Positions 11,866-22,626 of a DNA stretch of 64,000 nt are shown one piece after another (the stretch's first letter is position 1; every line of letters begins with the position of its first letter). Both the position numbers and the translations under genes were made by a program. The notes under the pieces are model-generated. The model made no database searches. It saw nothing but the letters and a program-made list of their open reading frames with translations, and was not told where the DNA came from. Source of the stretch: Lichtheimia corymbifera B2541 (lineage: Eukaryota; Mucoromycota; Mucoromycetes; Mucorales; Lichtheimiaceae); assembly GCA_000697475.1 (NCBI GenBank), contig JNEU01001006.1, forward strand, positions 248,001-312,000. The letters are read 5' to 3'.

Positions 11866-12045
11866 GCCGAGCAACTTTGTTCTATTAAAGACCCCACGTT
11901 TGATTGTAAAGTTTTTAGTTATGGGTGTCTTTATATGTTCACTATGCTTTAAGTATGACGCTATATGGAAAGTGGTTTTTGTTCATTGGCAACTGTCCCA
12001 CTCATACTAGAGCCAAAAGATGCAGAAGGGCGTGTTTGTGTAACT
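11866..12045 (+). repeat. inverted pair, right arm
   Basis: Begins GAGCAACTTTGTTCTATTAA and contains ACGCTATATGGAAAGTGG. It is homologous in the same order to the element at 9671-9850 and inverted relative to 11530-11699. Confidence 0.8.
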
Positions 12046-13427
12046 GACCCAAAGGTGCTGGAGGATGGCAGACGATACTTGACGAAAGGCCATCATCCGA
12101 GTTCCCATCATAACACACGAGTAACCATATACAATATCAGCACCACTACCCATCTCCTTAGTACAATATTATCGAAAACATATAAATACGTATCCCTCAA
12201 TTTGAATAAAGAACCAAAAGAGAGAGCTTCCCGATATTTGTGAGTCGCCTTAGTGTGAGCCTTGCCTGCAGGTGTGTGAGTGTCCTTTCAAAGAATTGTA
12301 TGTCCATATTTCCATTCTATATTTCCACCGCCCTTTGGCGATATCCTACCATACACCATATCTGTTTTATCCCTCGTTCTACACCATATTCTTTTCTTCA
12401 GTGTATCTCTTGGCATGTGTATTTGTTGAGACCCTTTGGAGTATCCATATTAGCAGTTACACATCACAGTGGGGGGTTTAGTGGATAGATGGCCTTGTGT
12501 GATGACACTTCGACTCACATGGCAGGACATTGCTGCTGATTTCGTTCCGGTTTCATTATTTCAATGGCACGTGATGGTTACACACACACACACACACACA
12601 TCCTTGACAGGTTGTTGCTGCACAAATGGATTATGAAGATGATCATGATTGACTTTAGGAAGCTCCCCAGGTAGACACCAGTCCAATAATAAAGAACAAT
12701 TATCCAGGATGGTATGTGCATCACAAATCTTGATTTTATATTGTATTTCGATCTACACACCCCTCCCACGTCGACATGCATACATACATACGTAGGTGAT
12801 CCAACACTAATTAAAGTGGATGATGAGGAAGCACACATTCATACATTGCGATTGGTAACTCACGCCCTGAAGAAACTCAATGGGAGATCACCCCTTCTTT
12901 TAAGCTCAACCCCTCTCTCTTCATCTATCAAAATACGTATTATGTTGTGTATGCATGTATTTTTCATTTCTTACAAGGAAGGCCCATAACTACGGACCCG
13001 TTTTTATTCCATCAAAGCTACCGTATTGATCCACTACAAGCGATTAAGAAGGGAATAAGCTATATTGCAAGGATAATAAATTCGCAGTGATAGTGCTTAA
13101 TATATTAGTAGTCGTTGTTGCTATAGAAGAAGCTTGATTTATTGACGTTTAATTCATGTTTACGAAAGAAAGAGTGAGCGGTGATGCTATGTGCGGGAAC
13201 GATTACATTGACATACCATGCTTATCTATGACAATGTTCAACTAAACTATCCTATGCAGCCTTATACGTATGAGAGCGATCCATTTCATATATACGGGTT
13301 ATATGGTGTTTGTTAAGCTGAAGGCAACTGCGGATATTATGCTGGATTCGTCTCCGACAGCATTTTTTGGGTGGGGAGGTGGTTGGATCACTCACTAGCT
13401 CGTTTCCTTTGTTCTCTTATTCGCGTC
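12046..13427. other. non-coding, with a CA microsatellite
   Basis: Contains an uninterrupted CA dinucleotide run at about 12580-12600. No gene with splice or family support; includes the promoter side of the gene starting at 13428. Confidence 0.5.
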
Positions 13428-15748
13428 ATGGACTACTTCAGAAACACACAGCCTAAATCGTGGGATGCAAAGCAGGTGTATCGCAGCTACCGATTGGCGT
13501 ACCCTAATGCGACAGGAGCAGACATTGTCTTCACCATTCAAAAAGACCTGCAGCTATTTTCAAAGGCCGACAATGTCCCAGTGGCAAAAAAAGCGTGTCA
13601 ATGGCTCGACCGATGGACACAGCTAAAGGTAACAAACTTGGGGAGTCGTCATGAGCTGCCGACATTGATAGATACCATTTTACAGCGTTCCTTTCGTGAA
13701 GAGGCAGGCGAACCATCATCATCTACTGCGGATACTGCCAACAAGAAGGGTGCTGCGGATACTGGAAACAAGAAGGGTGCTGCGGATACTGCCAACAATG
13801 GTGCTGTAGCTACTGCGGCTGGAGCGGTGGCTACTTTTAACAAATTGTACGTTGTAACAGAGGCATACATATCATGATGGTTTTACTTACTTTCCTCTAT
13901 AGTGAATTCAATGGCGAATTCATTGATTCTGACATCAACGTGCAAGCGGTAAGTCGATGGAATTTTGTATATTACAGCTACTCATCACATAATATAGGAC
14001 TCAAGTAGCAGTGGTGGAAAAAGGAGTTATCAAGCCAATTTCACTGAATCCAGGAAGAAGGTAAAAACACAAACCACATGTCGAATGACCAATGTTTAAA
14101 ACATCATTTTGCTAGAGCAAGAAAGATGGCGTATCACTTGGGCAGCAGGATGAGGCACTTGACAAGGAGTTTGATGAATTCTTCAACGGTGGTACAGGCG
14201 ATCAGGTAATGTTTTTCCAAGGGTCGTATATGTACTTTGGCTAACCTAACTCCATAGAATGTTCATGACGATGACAATGAGGTAAACAATGATATAGCGG
14301 TGTTGTGTATTTGAGGTTGTATAACCAACGTGGTCATTATATTAGTGTGTGGAACTCGCAATGCCCCCAGAGGTCCTGATCAAGCCTAAGGTGAATTTGG
14401 GAAACCCGCCACCAGCAACAGCAACAAATATTGCCAAGTTATTCCACAAGTTCAAGCAGTGTGCAGCCACAGAAGCCCAATCAACCCCTCTATATTATGA
14501 ATCCAATCTCCATGACATCCTGTAAGCATGCACGACGCTTATCCATCCGATTTACAAGCTAACTCTCATTTGAATTATTAGATCATTGACGCACGTTCTC
14601 CTTCTAAAACAAAGCCAGCACTCACCACGCCAAAAAGACATCATTGGAGAAAAGTTGCTCAACGATATTCACAATGACATCCTGGATAATCATTCATCTT
14701 TCGGCAACACCACTGATCCTACATTTGTGAACGAGTTGAATGGTATTGTAAAAGTAAGTGCATTCCTGGTTACTGGTTCCGGCTGAATACCAATGATTAA
14801 TCAAATCAAGCAGGCAATCAAACGCCCTGGTTTCGACCGCAGTGATATTCTCGTTCGCTTGTATATGAAGCTCACCAAATTGACGCGTGGCACGTTTGAG
14901 TATCGGATTGTGAAAGCAACTATCAATGTGTAAGTGGACGCGGGATTTATGACACTGTAACTTTGTTTCTCACTATCATTATATGTTGACAGCTTGGAAG
15001 AGTTTCCGGTGACGACAATGCCTGCTGCACGCGGTGAACATGACCTTATTTCCCTTGTGATCGACCCTGTCCTACGTCCTATATTCAGTGACGAACATAA
15101 TCGATTGCGCTGGTAAGAGATAAGCACATCTACATGTTGGATAGAAATTGAGCTTCGAATATTTGTAGGCCCGAGGTGAATGCAGAGGAGAGGAAATGCC
15201 GCACGAAACGGATCGAACGCCCTGATGCCCTCTTGAGTTGTATTCACGATCTTCAGTTTTCACACACACGCGCCTTTGGGGAAGTAAAGCCAATCTCGGC
15301 TGATAACAGGAGCATCGCCTTGGACTTTGCTCGCCTCTCAGTGTTTGGCAAAGATGCGATCGATGTGAGCAAATTGAATCGTGTCATCAGTTTCCAAGCC
15401 ATAGGTAAAGAATGATACGTGAAGATTATGGTGTACCGCAACTAAGATGGAACTTTTTTAGGCTGCACCATCACCTTTTATATCGAAGTTTTATATGATA
15501 ATGGCCTGTATGTCATGGCGGATCTACATCAAGTCAACCTTCCCTCATCCATTGCCGAATTGCCTGATTTCCTTTCACAACACACACTTGACAGCTTGCT
15601 GGATATCTTTTCGACATTGAAAACCATATCAACAACACTGGACATCGATCAATGGAGAAGCCATCATCGCCCTACACTTGCCACTCCTAGCTTTAAGTCG
15701 GTAATCTCCAAAACAACAAAGGGTCAAGTGTGCATGGTGCATCTCTGA
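13428..15748 (+). CDS. uncharacterised protein with PD...ExK nuclease-like signature
   Basis: Intact gene of 11 exons (13428-13846, 13903-13948, 13998-14060, 14116-14205, 14258-14281, 14346-14521, 14582-14753, 14814-14929, 14993-15112, 15169-15404, 15462-15748) giving 582 residues with every intron GT-AG and in phase. I do not recognise a named family. The N-terminal 100 residues may form a small helical domain. Residues about 100-140 hold a three-unit AADTANKKG repeat. An acidic, Ser/Lys-rich linker runs to about 215, and a helical region to about 400. The C-terminal domain has RPDALL (P427-D428) followed 19 residues later by FGEVKP (E447, K449), then LARLSVFGKDAID-like helices and a beta-rich stretch (CTITFYIEVLYDNGLYVM). 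PD...E-x-K is the core motif of PD-(D/E)XK nucleases; assigning that fold is inference. It lies between two direct copies of a dispersed repeat, so it may be mobile or lineage-expanded. An effector-like role is another possibility. Confidence 0.8.
13728..13805 (+). repeat. in-frame 27-bp minisatellite inside the exon
   Basis: Units at 13728-13754, 13755-13781 and a shortened 13782-13805 encode ADTANKKGA-type repeats. Unit length is a multiple of three, so copy-number change would preserve the frame. Confidence 0.85.
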
Positions 15749-15829
15749 GGTATGGTAAAGTGTCATTGAAGGATTACTGAATAGAAGCCAACATAAAGAT
15801 GATAGGACCCACACAGCTTCAAAATGATG

Positions 15830-16920
15830 GATATTTTATAATGCTTTGCACCTGCGCCGTACAACACATATTGAATGAGCTATATCGAATCCCAATCATC
15901 TCATACTCTTTCAGCATCGAATGGCAACTTTTCACAAATGAACCGTGAAGTCGCATCGGACGCAACACTTTGACAACTTTCTGCCGCATTCTATTCCACA
16001 AATCAGCTTTGGCTCAGCATCTATCAACATCAGCAGAAGTTTTCTCCCGTCTGTTAGCATGTCGATTTGATCATCATCACCTGACACGATCTCAACCACG
16101 TAATAGATTTTCATCACACATTATTTTGACGACCGATTATTGAATGTCAGCACGCTTAGCCAGTATCTTGGAGCTGATCAGCCAACTGATGTCCCTCGAA
16201 TATTTTATCCAGAATAAATGTACAAGTAACCCGCATTATGACCGCCAACAACTTGCTTTGATGTTCTCGACACACCACATTATTATGCTGAGGGTCGACC
16301 CTTGGTGGGTGAGCAAACGGTTGCCATGGTAACCAAAGGTGGACAAGCATCTAGTGGCACTTTGAACAATGCACCTTATGATCCTATATCTTCAACAACA
16401 CTATGACTGGATCTGGCACCTTCACTGCTGAAATCCCTCCCGTTTTGGAGAACAAACAAGTGATTGAGATGAGATCAACCGCAATGATTGTTGGACGGCA
16501 ACTACGTGAACCTACCACACTTTTCCAAGGACAACCATATACCGGGCAACGCATATGCCTATCAATACAGCCTTATTACCACCATGATCGATCCCCGTAA
16601 TACATATGAAGTTTCACCAAAAGTCAGCCGATCGAGAACGCGTTCACCCAACGATATCAGAGATGGATTTTTGCCGAAGCGACTTGCTCATGAACCTTTT
16701 ATGCAACTGAGGAGGAGAGACATTCGAGAATCATAGTTGGTAATGCATCCTTTGCCGTCGACACAACATACTATTTGGATCAAGCAGCCTATTGGGAACA
16801 GTCGCTACTGTGGATCATTAGCTTATACCAAACCAACGACATATCACGTGGCCAGTCACAAACCGCCTTGATGGCAACCGGACTTACGCACCCCGTCTGA
16901 GATGGATTCAAAGGATTCTT
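15830..16920 (+). pseudogene. degraded coding relic, family uncertain
   Basis: Several protein-like stretches in shifting plus-strand frames are broken by stops, for example TPHYYAEGRPLVGEQTVAMV near 16270, GNASFAVDTTYYLDQAAYW near 16740, and SRGQSQTALMATG near 16850. The order of a Gly-rich start, a paired aromatic segment and a following ALMATG-type strand faintly recalls kelch-repeat proteins such as the one at 60.7 kb. No continuous spliced model could be drawn. The call of a decayed gene is tentative and the family guess weaker still. Confidence 0.25.
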
Positions 16921-17231
16921 GTGTATATCAGTAAGTTCAACTTTTCGACCGTGTTTCCAAGGTGAAGGCTTGCTTTGGCGAGATTAGACGCAGTGTATAG
17001 TTATCGTGGTCATGTTGGTTTTGGTTTTGGACGATGGAATTCAGCCGTTGAGTGCAAGGAATCAATGCAATGATGAAGCAGCAGCTTAGGATCACCTTCA
17101 ATTATATCATTATTTTTAGATCGTGTTATAATATGTATTAAAAGAACCCATACATTTGTTCCACTCAATGGGGAACCGCCATTCTACAATATTCAAGTTA
17201 TCATCAGTATAACCTACTTAATTGATAAACT

Positions 17232-18100
17232 GCCAGCTACCAGTAGCCCCTTCAACCGTTACTCAACCCACTGCATGTCAACGATTCTCCTGCTCCATCC
17301 CAGCATTCCTATCCTTCAACTTTGTTGATCCGAGTGAATTTGACTGAGCAACAATCAAACAAAAAAATATCATCCAGCAGCAGATCTTTAATTTCCAGCT
17401 CTTCCACTCCCAGCTTCTTCCCTCCAAGTACCAACTACCACCTGCGACGATTGTCCTGCTTCAACCCATCATGTCAATCCTACAACAGCATTGATCCGAT
17501 TGTCTTTGACTGAATGGGAAGTTCATGGCTTGTACACCCCACGACAACACCTTCTCTTGTACAATCCTCAACCACCATCAAACGTAGCAGCATTCATTCC
17601 AGCAGTTGCTATTAGCAAGGTCTTTACTCCATTGTCTCAAACAGCGTTCACAGCCTTGTCACTCTACTACAACACACGCTTTTGCACACTTCTCTGCCGC
17701 GACCAAACGTAGCAGCTGTTGCTATTATCAATGTCTTTTACTCCATTGTCTCAAGTTACTTGTGGCGACTTGCATTACAGCCATATCAGGTGGACAGCAG
17801 ATAGCCATTGTATAACAGCAGCTTTATTAACGAGCAGCAACTTGTTTTCAATACATACGGATTCCTATGGATGAGATGCCGTATCAGCTATCAACTACGC
17901 CGCAATACAAGCAGCAACCCAAAATGACCAAGACACGATTGACCAACAGCCGGATGGAATGGAAGCATATCAGCAGCAATATTGGACTTGCAATGGCTAT
18001 GGATGGAAGGATGCAATCAAGGGTCCTACAGCTTCGGTTACTGGGGACGTCATTAGCAAGGACGAGGGATCATATCACTGGATACAGCTGAGGATAGACT
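17232..18100 (+). repeat. dispersed repeat, copy B
   Basis: Same orientation as copy A. The two share an almost continuous match from CAGCTACCAGTAGCCCC through the CTCAAGTTACTTGTGGCG block, then a diverged tail with the motif GGATGCAATCAAG. Together A and B bracket the 13.4-15.7 kb gene. Confidence 0.85.
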
Positions 18101-18722
18101 CTATGCAATATTATCACGTGTATTTTTTGATTCCTTATATCGGGAGGTATAGTTGCACCACACTATGACAACCAGCGCTCGGAACCTCTTCCGTTGTCTC
18201 CAACTTGTGCGATTGTCACTCACATATCAAAGCATCTCTTCACTACGAGCTGTAATCCCCAGCATCCACTCCTTCGTCATCACCCCAACCATTCCTTTAT
18301 CCTTATCCATCATTCCACCGAACCACCCACTTCCAATAAAGCACGCATAAGACCCTCTTGCTTATTTGACTGTGAACGAGTTGAAGTGTATTGCTGGCTT
18401 ATATTATCAGTTGAAAGGCCTGTTGCTACTCTAGCTGGTGGATAACGTAGCTGTCATTCGATTGTATAACTACCTTCTTGTATTTTGTGCTACGCGATAT
18501 ATATACAGTGCCAGTTGTTAGCAACGATGACAAAGAACCCATTCCAAGCTGAGCCATGTCACTTCCCTTGAGCGTTGCTGTTACATTCCACAATATCTTG
18601 CTTGCTGTACGGCACGTCATGCGTTGCTGGTTGTCTCTAGATCTTTCTCGGTGTGTGCATTGACTATCAATGAAGTAGATTACTGTGGTGCATCATTTAT
18701 TGGTTATAGGTTATGAATATAT
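18101..18722. other. non-coding island sequence
   Basis: CA/TC-rich sequence without a supported gene; 3' flank of the minus-strand gene ending at 18723. Confidence 0.4.
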
Positions 18723-19720
18723 TTATGAGAACAAGAAGGGGATCAAGGGAGAGCTGTCTGGACCATCGTTCACAAAGTAGCAAGCATGTACACGTTCAGT
18801 AATCTTGATGATTGCTGGATTCACTAAGCAAGATAGATCTCGATCCTTTGGTAGTTTTTTATAGCGATATTCCTTCATCTTCACTTTATGCGCTTCTTCG
18901 AGGTCATCAATCTTCGCCAGTGTTTTTTCAATCCGCTCCTGCAATGTAAACGTATGATAAGGTAAGGTTCTACGTGCCATACAGGGAAACAAGGCAAACA
19001 TACCTTCAGGCTCCAGCCAAACCGAATGTAATCGAGAAGTATGTGTGTGTCGTCATTGAATGCTGTCGGGATCCCACACTTGTCCTCGCGCGTCATGACA
19101 AATATACCTGGTGAAGGGCTGCTGATACTCCATAACCTGATATGCTTGGCTTTAACAATATAAGTTTCCAATTATCAATTCCTTAAAGCATAAACTTACT
19201 GTGCATGTGTATGAAGTATAGCTTCAGGTCTTTAAAGCATTCAAACGATGCATATTTGTATAGATCAGCAATCGTCTTCAACATCGCAACGCTTCCATAC
19301 ATCCCTTTATGGAAATCGAAATTGGTCTTCTTTGTTGAGGCGTTATTGTAAGCGTTGGATGTCTCAAGCAGTAGAAGTTCCATGTTGCTACCAGTCTTCT
19401 TATTCAAGCATCGTAGAATCGCATCAGCTTTGTAATATGAACGATCATCATGTCCGGCATCGTTGGCTTTTAGCTGAGTTGTCATAGATAAAATGTGAGT
19501 AGGTGATTCATCAAGCGAGATCGCTAGGCTTTACCTTTATAAAAGAACCAAATATCACAATGACGACATTGACAATGAAAGCGGGATAATAATGGAATGC
19601 TAAAAAACGCGAATATTGAGTACATGAATCCCTCACAAAATAAGACCATTCACAGCGATACTTACCAAGGGCTTTGAAGGCATCAGCAATCAAAATAGAC
19701 GATATAAGAAAGAGGTGCGT
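18723..19720 (-). CDS. lineage-specific protein, possible relative of the PD...ExK-like protein; 5' end unclear
   Basis: At least five exons splice in phase down to a stop at 18723. The strongest exon (about 19475-19202) reads LKANDAGHDDRSYYKADAIL followed by NMELLLLETS. Later exons carry a beta-rich IRLWSISSPSPGIFVMT segment and a Lys-rich helical tail (ERIEKTLAKIDDLEEAHKVK). The order D-x(n)-E-T-S, helix, then beta strands parallels the C-terminal domain of the gene at 13.4-15.7 kb, with Ser in place of the motif lysine; this comparison is inference. The most upstream exon that can be joined (ILIADAFKAL, near 19720) has no in-frame ATG, so the gene either has unrecognised 5' exons or is N-terminally truncated. 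Confidence 0.5.
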
Positions 19721-20125
19721 GGGAGTAAAATGATGGGCGACAACATGTTTTATGTGCGTGGTGGGCGTGGGGATTTAAGAGTGATAAAATGGTGATGCAA
19801 GAATGATGAGCTGATGGCTGATGTGGCGACTTCACAAATAGCCTTGGTGTGATTGATCGTCCATTCATAAAGCAGGATATGATAAACAAGGTGGCAATCC
19901 ATCATCATCATCAATGACGGCAACCACGGATCACTTGTGTAATTGTAGGCATTGTTCGAGGATGTTTGTGAGTGTTCGTTATGAGAAAGGAAGGCAAATG
20001 TTTCCCACCAACCATAGCCCATGGGGATTGTAGGATCTCGCCCTCACCCGCTCTCCCATTAATTCCATTCCATTCCCGTTCTAAGTACATGCATCAATTG
20101 GGTTCTTTTTTATTGGGATCTATAC
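19721..20125. other. intergenic, nothing recognised
   Basis: Between the preceding 5' end and the uS4m stop. It might hide 5' exons of the gene to its left, but no candidate with an ATG and matching phase was found. Confidence 0.4.
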
Positions 20126-20883
20126 TTATTTACTGGCATAATATTCGTAAGCCAAAGAATGTAATTCTGGAGGATAAGGAGATGGGATTTCGGAGCGACC
20201 TGGTCGAGAGATGGGTGATCGTAAGAAAACGGTCTGACAAGTTTTGTAATTGACTTCAAGATATTCAGGGACGAAGAGGAAAGGTTGAGAGAATGGCTTA
20301 GGTTCGAATTCAAGTTCGGTGCCCTTTTCACCCTTCAACATTTGAATAGCATTGGGATCCACAGAAATGACATCGCCATCCTTGACCTTGTGTGATGGGA
20401 AAGCAAGCTAAAATTTCCATACATGTCAATAAACATGGAATCCTTCCTTCCAAACACACACACACACATGTGCATGCTCATCCCTATCCTTTTTACCTTT
20501 TTGCCATTGACTTTGACCTTTCCATGAACACATAGTTGTCGAGCAGCATAGACCGATGATGCAAAGTTGGAACGGAATACAATAAAATCAAGACGTCGCT
20601 CAAGTTCAGCAAAGGTCAATACGGAAACAGGTGGGTGTGGCTTTTGTGTAGAACCGCTGTTGATAGTAGGAAGCTTGGAATTGAAGAACTTTGCTTTGAA
20701 TTGGCGTTCAGTGACCTCGTCACCGTGATAGGCTCGTGTCTCTCGTTTGGCGATCCATTTTTGTTGAAAGAGAGTGAGTTTGCTCAAATCGACTAGTCGC
20801 TTGTTTGCAATGTTGTAGAGGTTGTATTTGTTCCAGGACATGCGTCCCAATTTGCGCGTTAACGAGTAAATAGGTTTCTTCAT
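20126..20883 (-). CDS. NAM9: mitochondrial small-subunit ribosomal protein uS4m (Nam9-like)
   Basis: Two exons. Exon 1 starts at the ATG at 20883 with KKPIYSLTRKLGRMSWNKYN, a typical fungal uS4m start. The S4 RNA-binding domain follows: ELERRLDFIVFRSNFASS, then AARQLCVHGKVKVNGKKV. Exon 2 continues KLAFPSHKVKDGDVISVDP and ends in a fungal-type C-terminal extension rich in Pro and aromatic residues (YYASK then stop). uS4m is an early-binding protein of the mitochondrial small ribosomal subunit. The one intron, between about 20409 and 20496, includes a CA-rich tract. Confidence 0.92.
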
Positions 20884-22626
20884 GGTGTGCCTGCCGAACC
20901 AAGTTTGTTGTGTACAAGAGCAACCCAGGTGTCAACCCAGCAACTTGTGGAAAGGTTGACTGCGACAAGCCACCCTAATTCGGCACATCCACCCACACCG
21001 CCTTTTCCGACAGCTGCCATAGCAACAGCAACAACAGCAACAAGCAGCAGCACTTGCCCATTTCAGGAAGAGAGTTTCTGTGCAAGGAAATCACCCTCTT
21101 GTATTACTAGTTCAATGCTGATGATCATTATCCAACCCATGAACAATCACATGTGTGACAATAGGTCGGTGTATGCACACATCTATAGAAAAGGCAATGT
21201 AATAATAAAGCCTAATGCATATGACTTTTTTAAAAAAGGAAGCACCAAGGAATAATGTGGTCTAAGAATCAAATGTTCTATTCATTATAAAGGAGAACGC
21301 ATGATAGATTCAAGGTTCATCCGACAAAAGAAAAAGAGATCCATGCAACTCCAAAACTAGCACTAAATGATTTGTGCGTTGTGTTGTTGATTCAGGAAGG
21401 TTGCACAGCCGATTATATGTGGGGAAAGTGAGATAATAAATACTAACACTTATGCAAGATAAGGATTGGACCAAAAGATGATCAGAAACCCACCATTAAG
21501 GTAAGCACAGCTGCTTCCGTGCATCCGAGTGCCGCCAGCCTGGATCACAATGTTATGTATTATACCCAAAGGCGTTTGATGATTGGTGCTTCGAGTCAAT
21601 GTACCCCTTCTTTCATCGCAAAATCCTCCCCCCTTGAACAATCCCTGGGTAGGCATTATAGGGAGAAGCATATCCTGAGAGGTAAAAAAAAAAGGGAGAT
21701 GAGATTCTGGGGGCCATTAGAGATGTAAGAAAAAGCGAGGCTCGCACCAGTTGTGCTTTTCACATTTTTGTTTTATTCCCAAACATGGTAGTTTATGTTC
21801 CCGAGCTGTGTCAAGAGCTTCTTTTACGTCAGAAAAGGAGCATCGAGGGGTGAGATGTAGAAGGTCTTTGCTATAATTAATATATCACTTAAACAGGTTG
21901 TCAATCAATTCCCGCCCACCATCGCCTTGCCTAGACTCGGTGGACTATAACACGTGTCCCAATGTTGTGCTGTGCATGTGTAGCCATACTGTCCTCGCAT
22001 TACCACATGGTCCGTGTATATGCTGGGCATAGTGATAGGATGATTTATGTACTAGAAAATGTGAGCTTCTTCTTGTATATTGCTGTCATTTGACCATGGC
22101 TTGTTAATTGAACCATTGAATGTAGATCCGGCATATACATAATGAGAGGGCCAACTGCTGCACGTACTTAGCGTAACAACAAGGCGGGGTACTATACTCC
22201 CGATGAAGGCTGTCAGGGACATTGTGTGTTGTGGCAGGGGAAAGGATTCTGTGTTTAGAGACAGCAATAAGCCAACAGGCACATGGATGGTAGTTGATGC
22301 ACTGCCAATGAGATTTCTCATCAGCCATGGTCATCAAGGAGCCAACAGATTTTATATTGAATATCCTCCATGGTTGAATAGTGGATCCGCGGAAAGATGC
22401 AAGCCTGGCTACGGCAAACCACCAATCAGAAAAGCATTACCGCATCTGAGGCACATTTCAACAACACTCCCACCACCTCATACCCCCAGCATCATTCGGT
22501 TCGGTTCCGTGTATTATGAATGGCCCACATAAAAAACTATTTTCAATATTTAAACCAACCAATGTCTGATGCTTTCTTTTTTTCTTTTTTTTCTTTTTCT
22601 GTTTTCCCTTTGCTTGTCAAATCACC
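20884..22626. other. long intergenic region
   Basis: About 1.7 kb between divergent genes, so it carries promoters for both uS4m and the Zn2Cys6 factor. A CAACAG/CAGCAG-rich patch lies near 21020-21055 and a T/C-rich tract at 22570-22610 just before the factor's ATG. Frames are short and unlike any known family. Confidence 0.5.

Noticed and set aside
20887..21255. 122-codon plus-strand frame rich in Thr, Ala and Ser
   Set aside because: Driven by a CAACAG-type simple repeat; no domain, and it lies in the uS4m upstream region.
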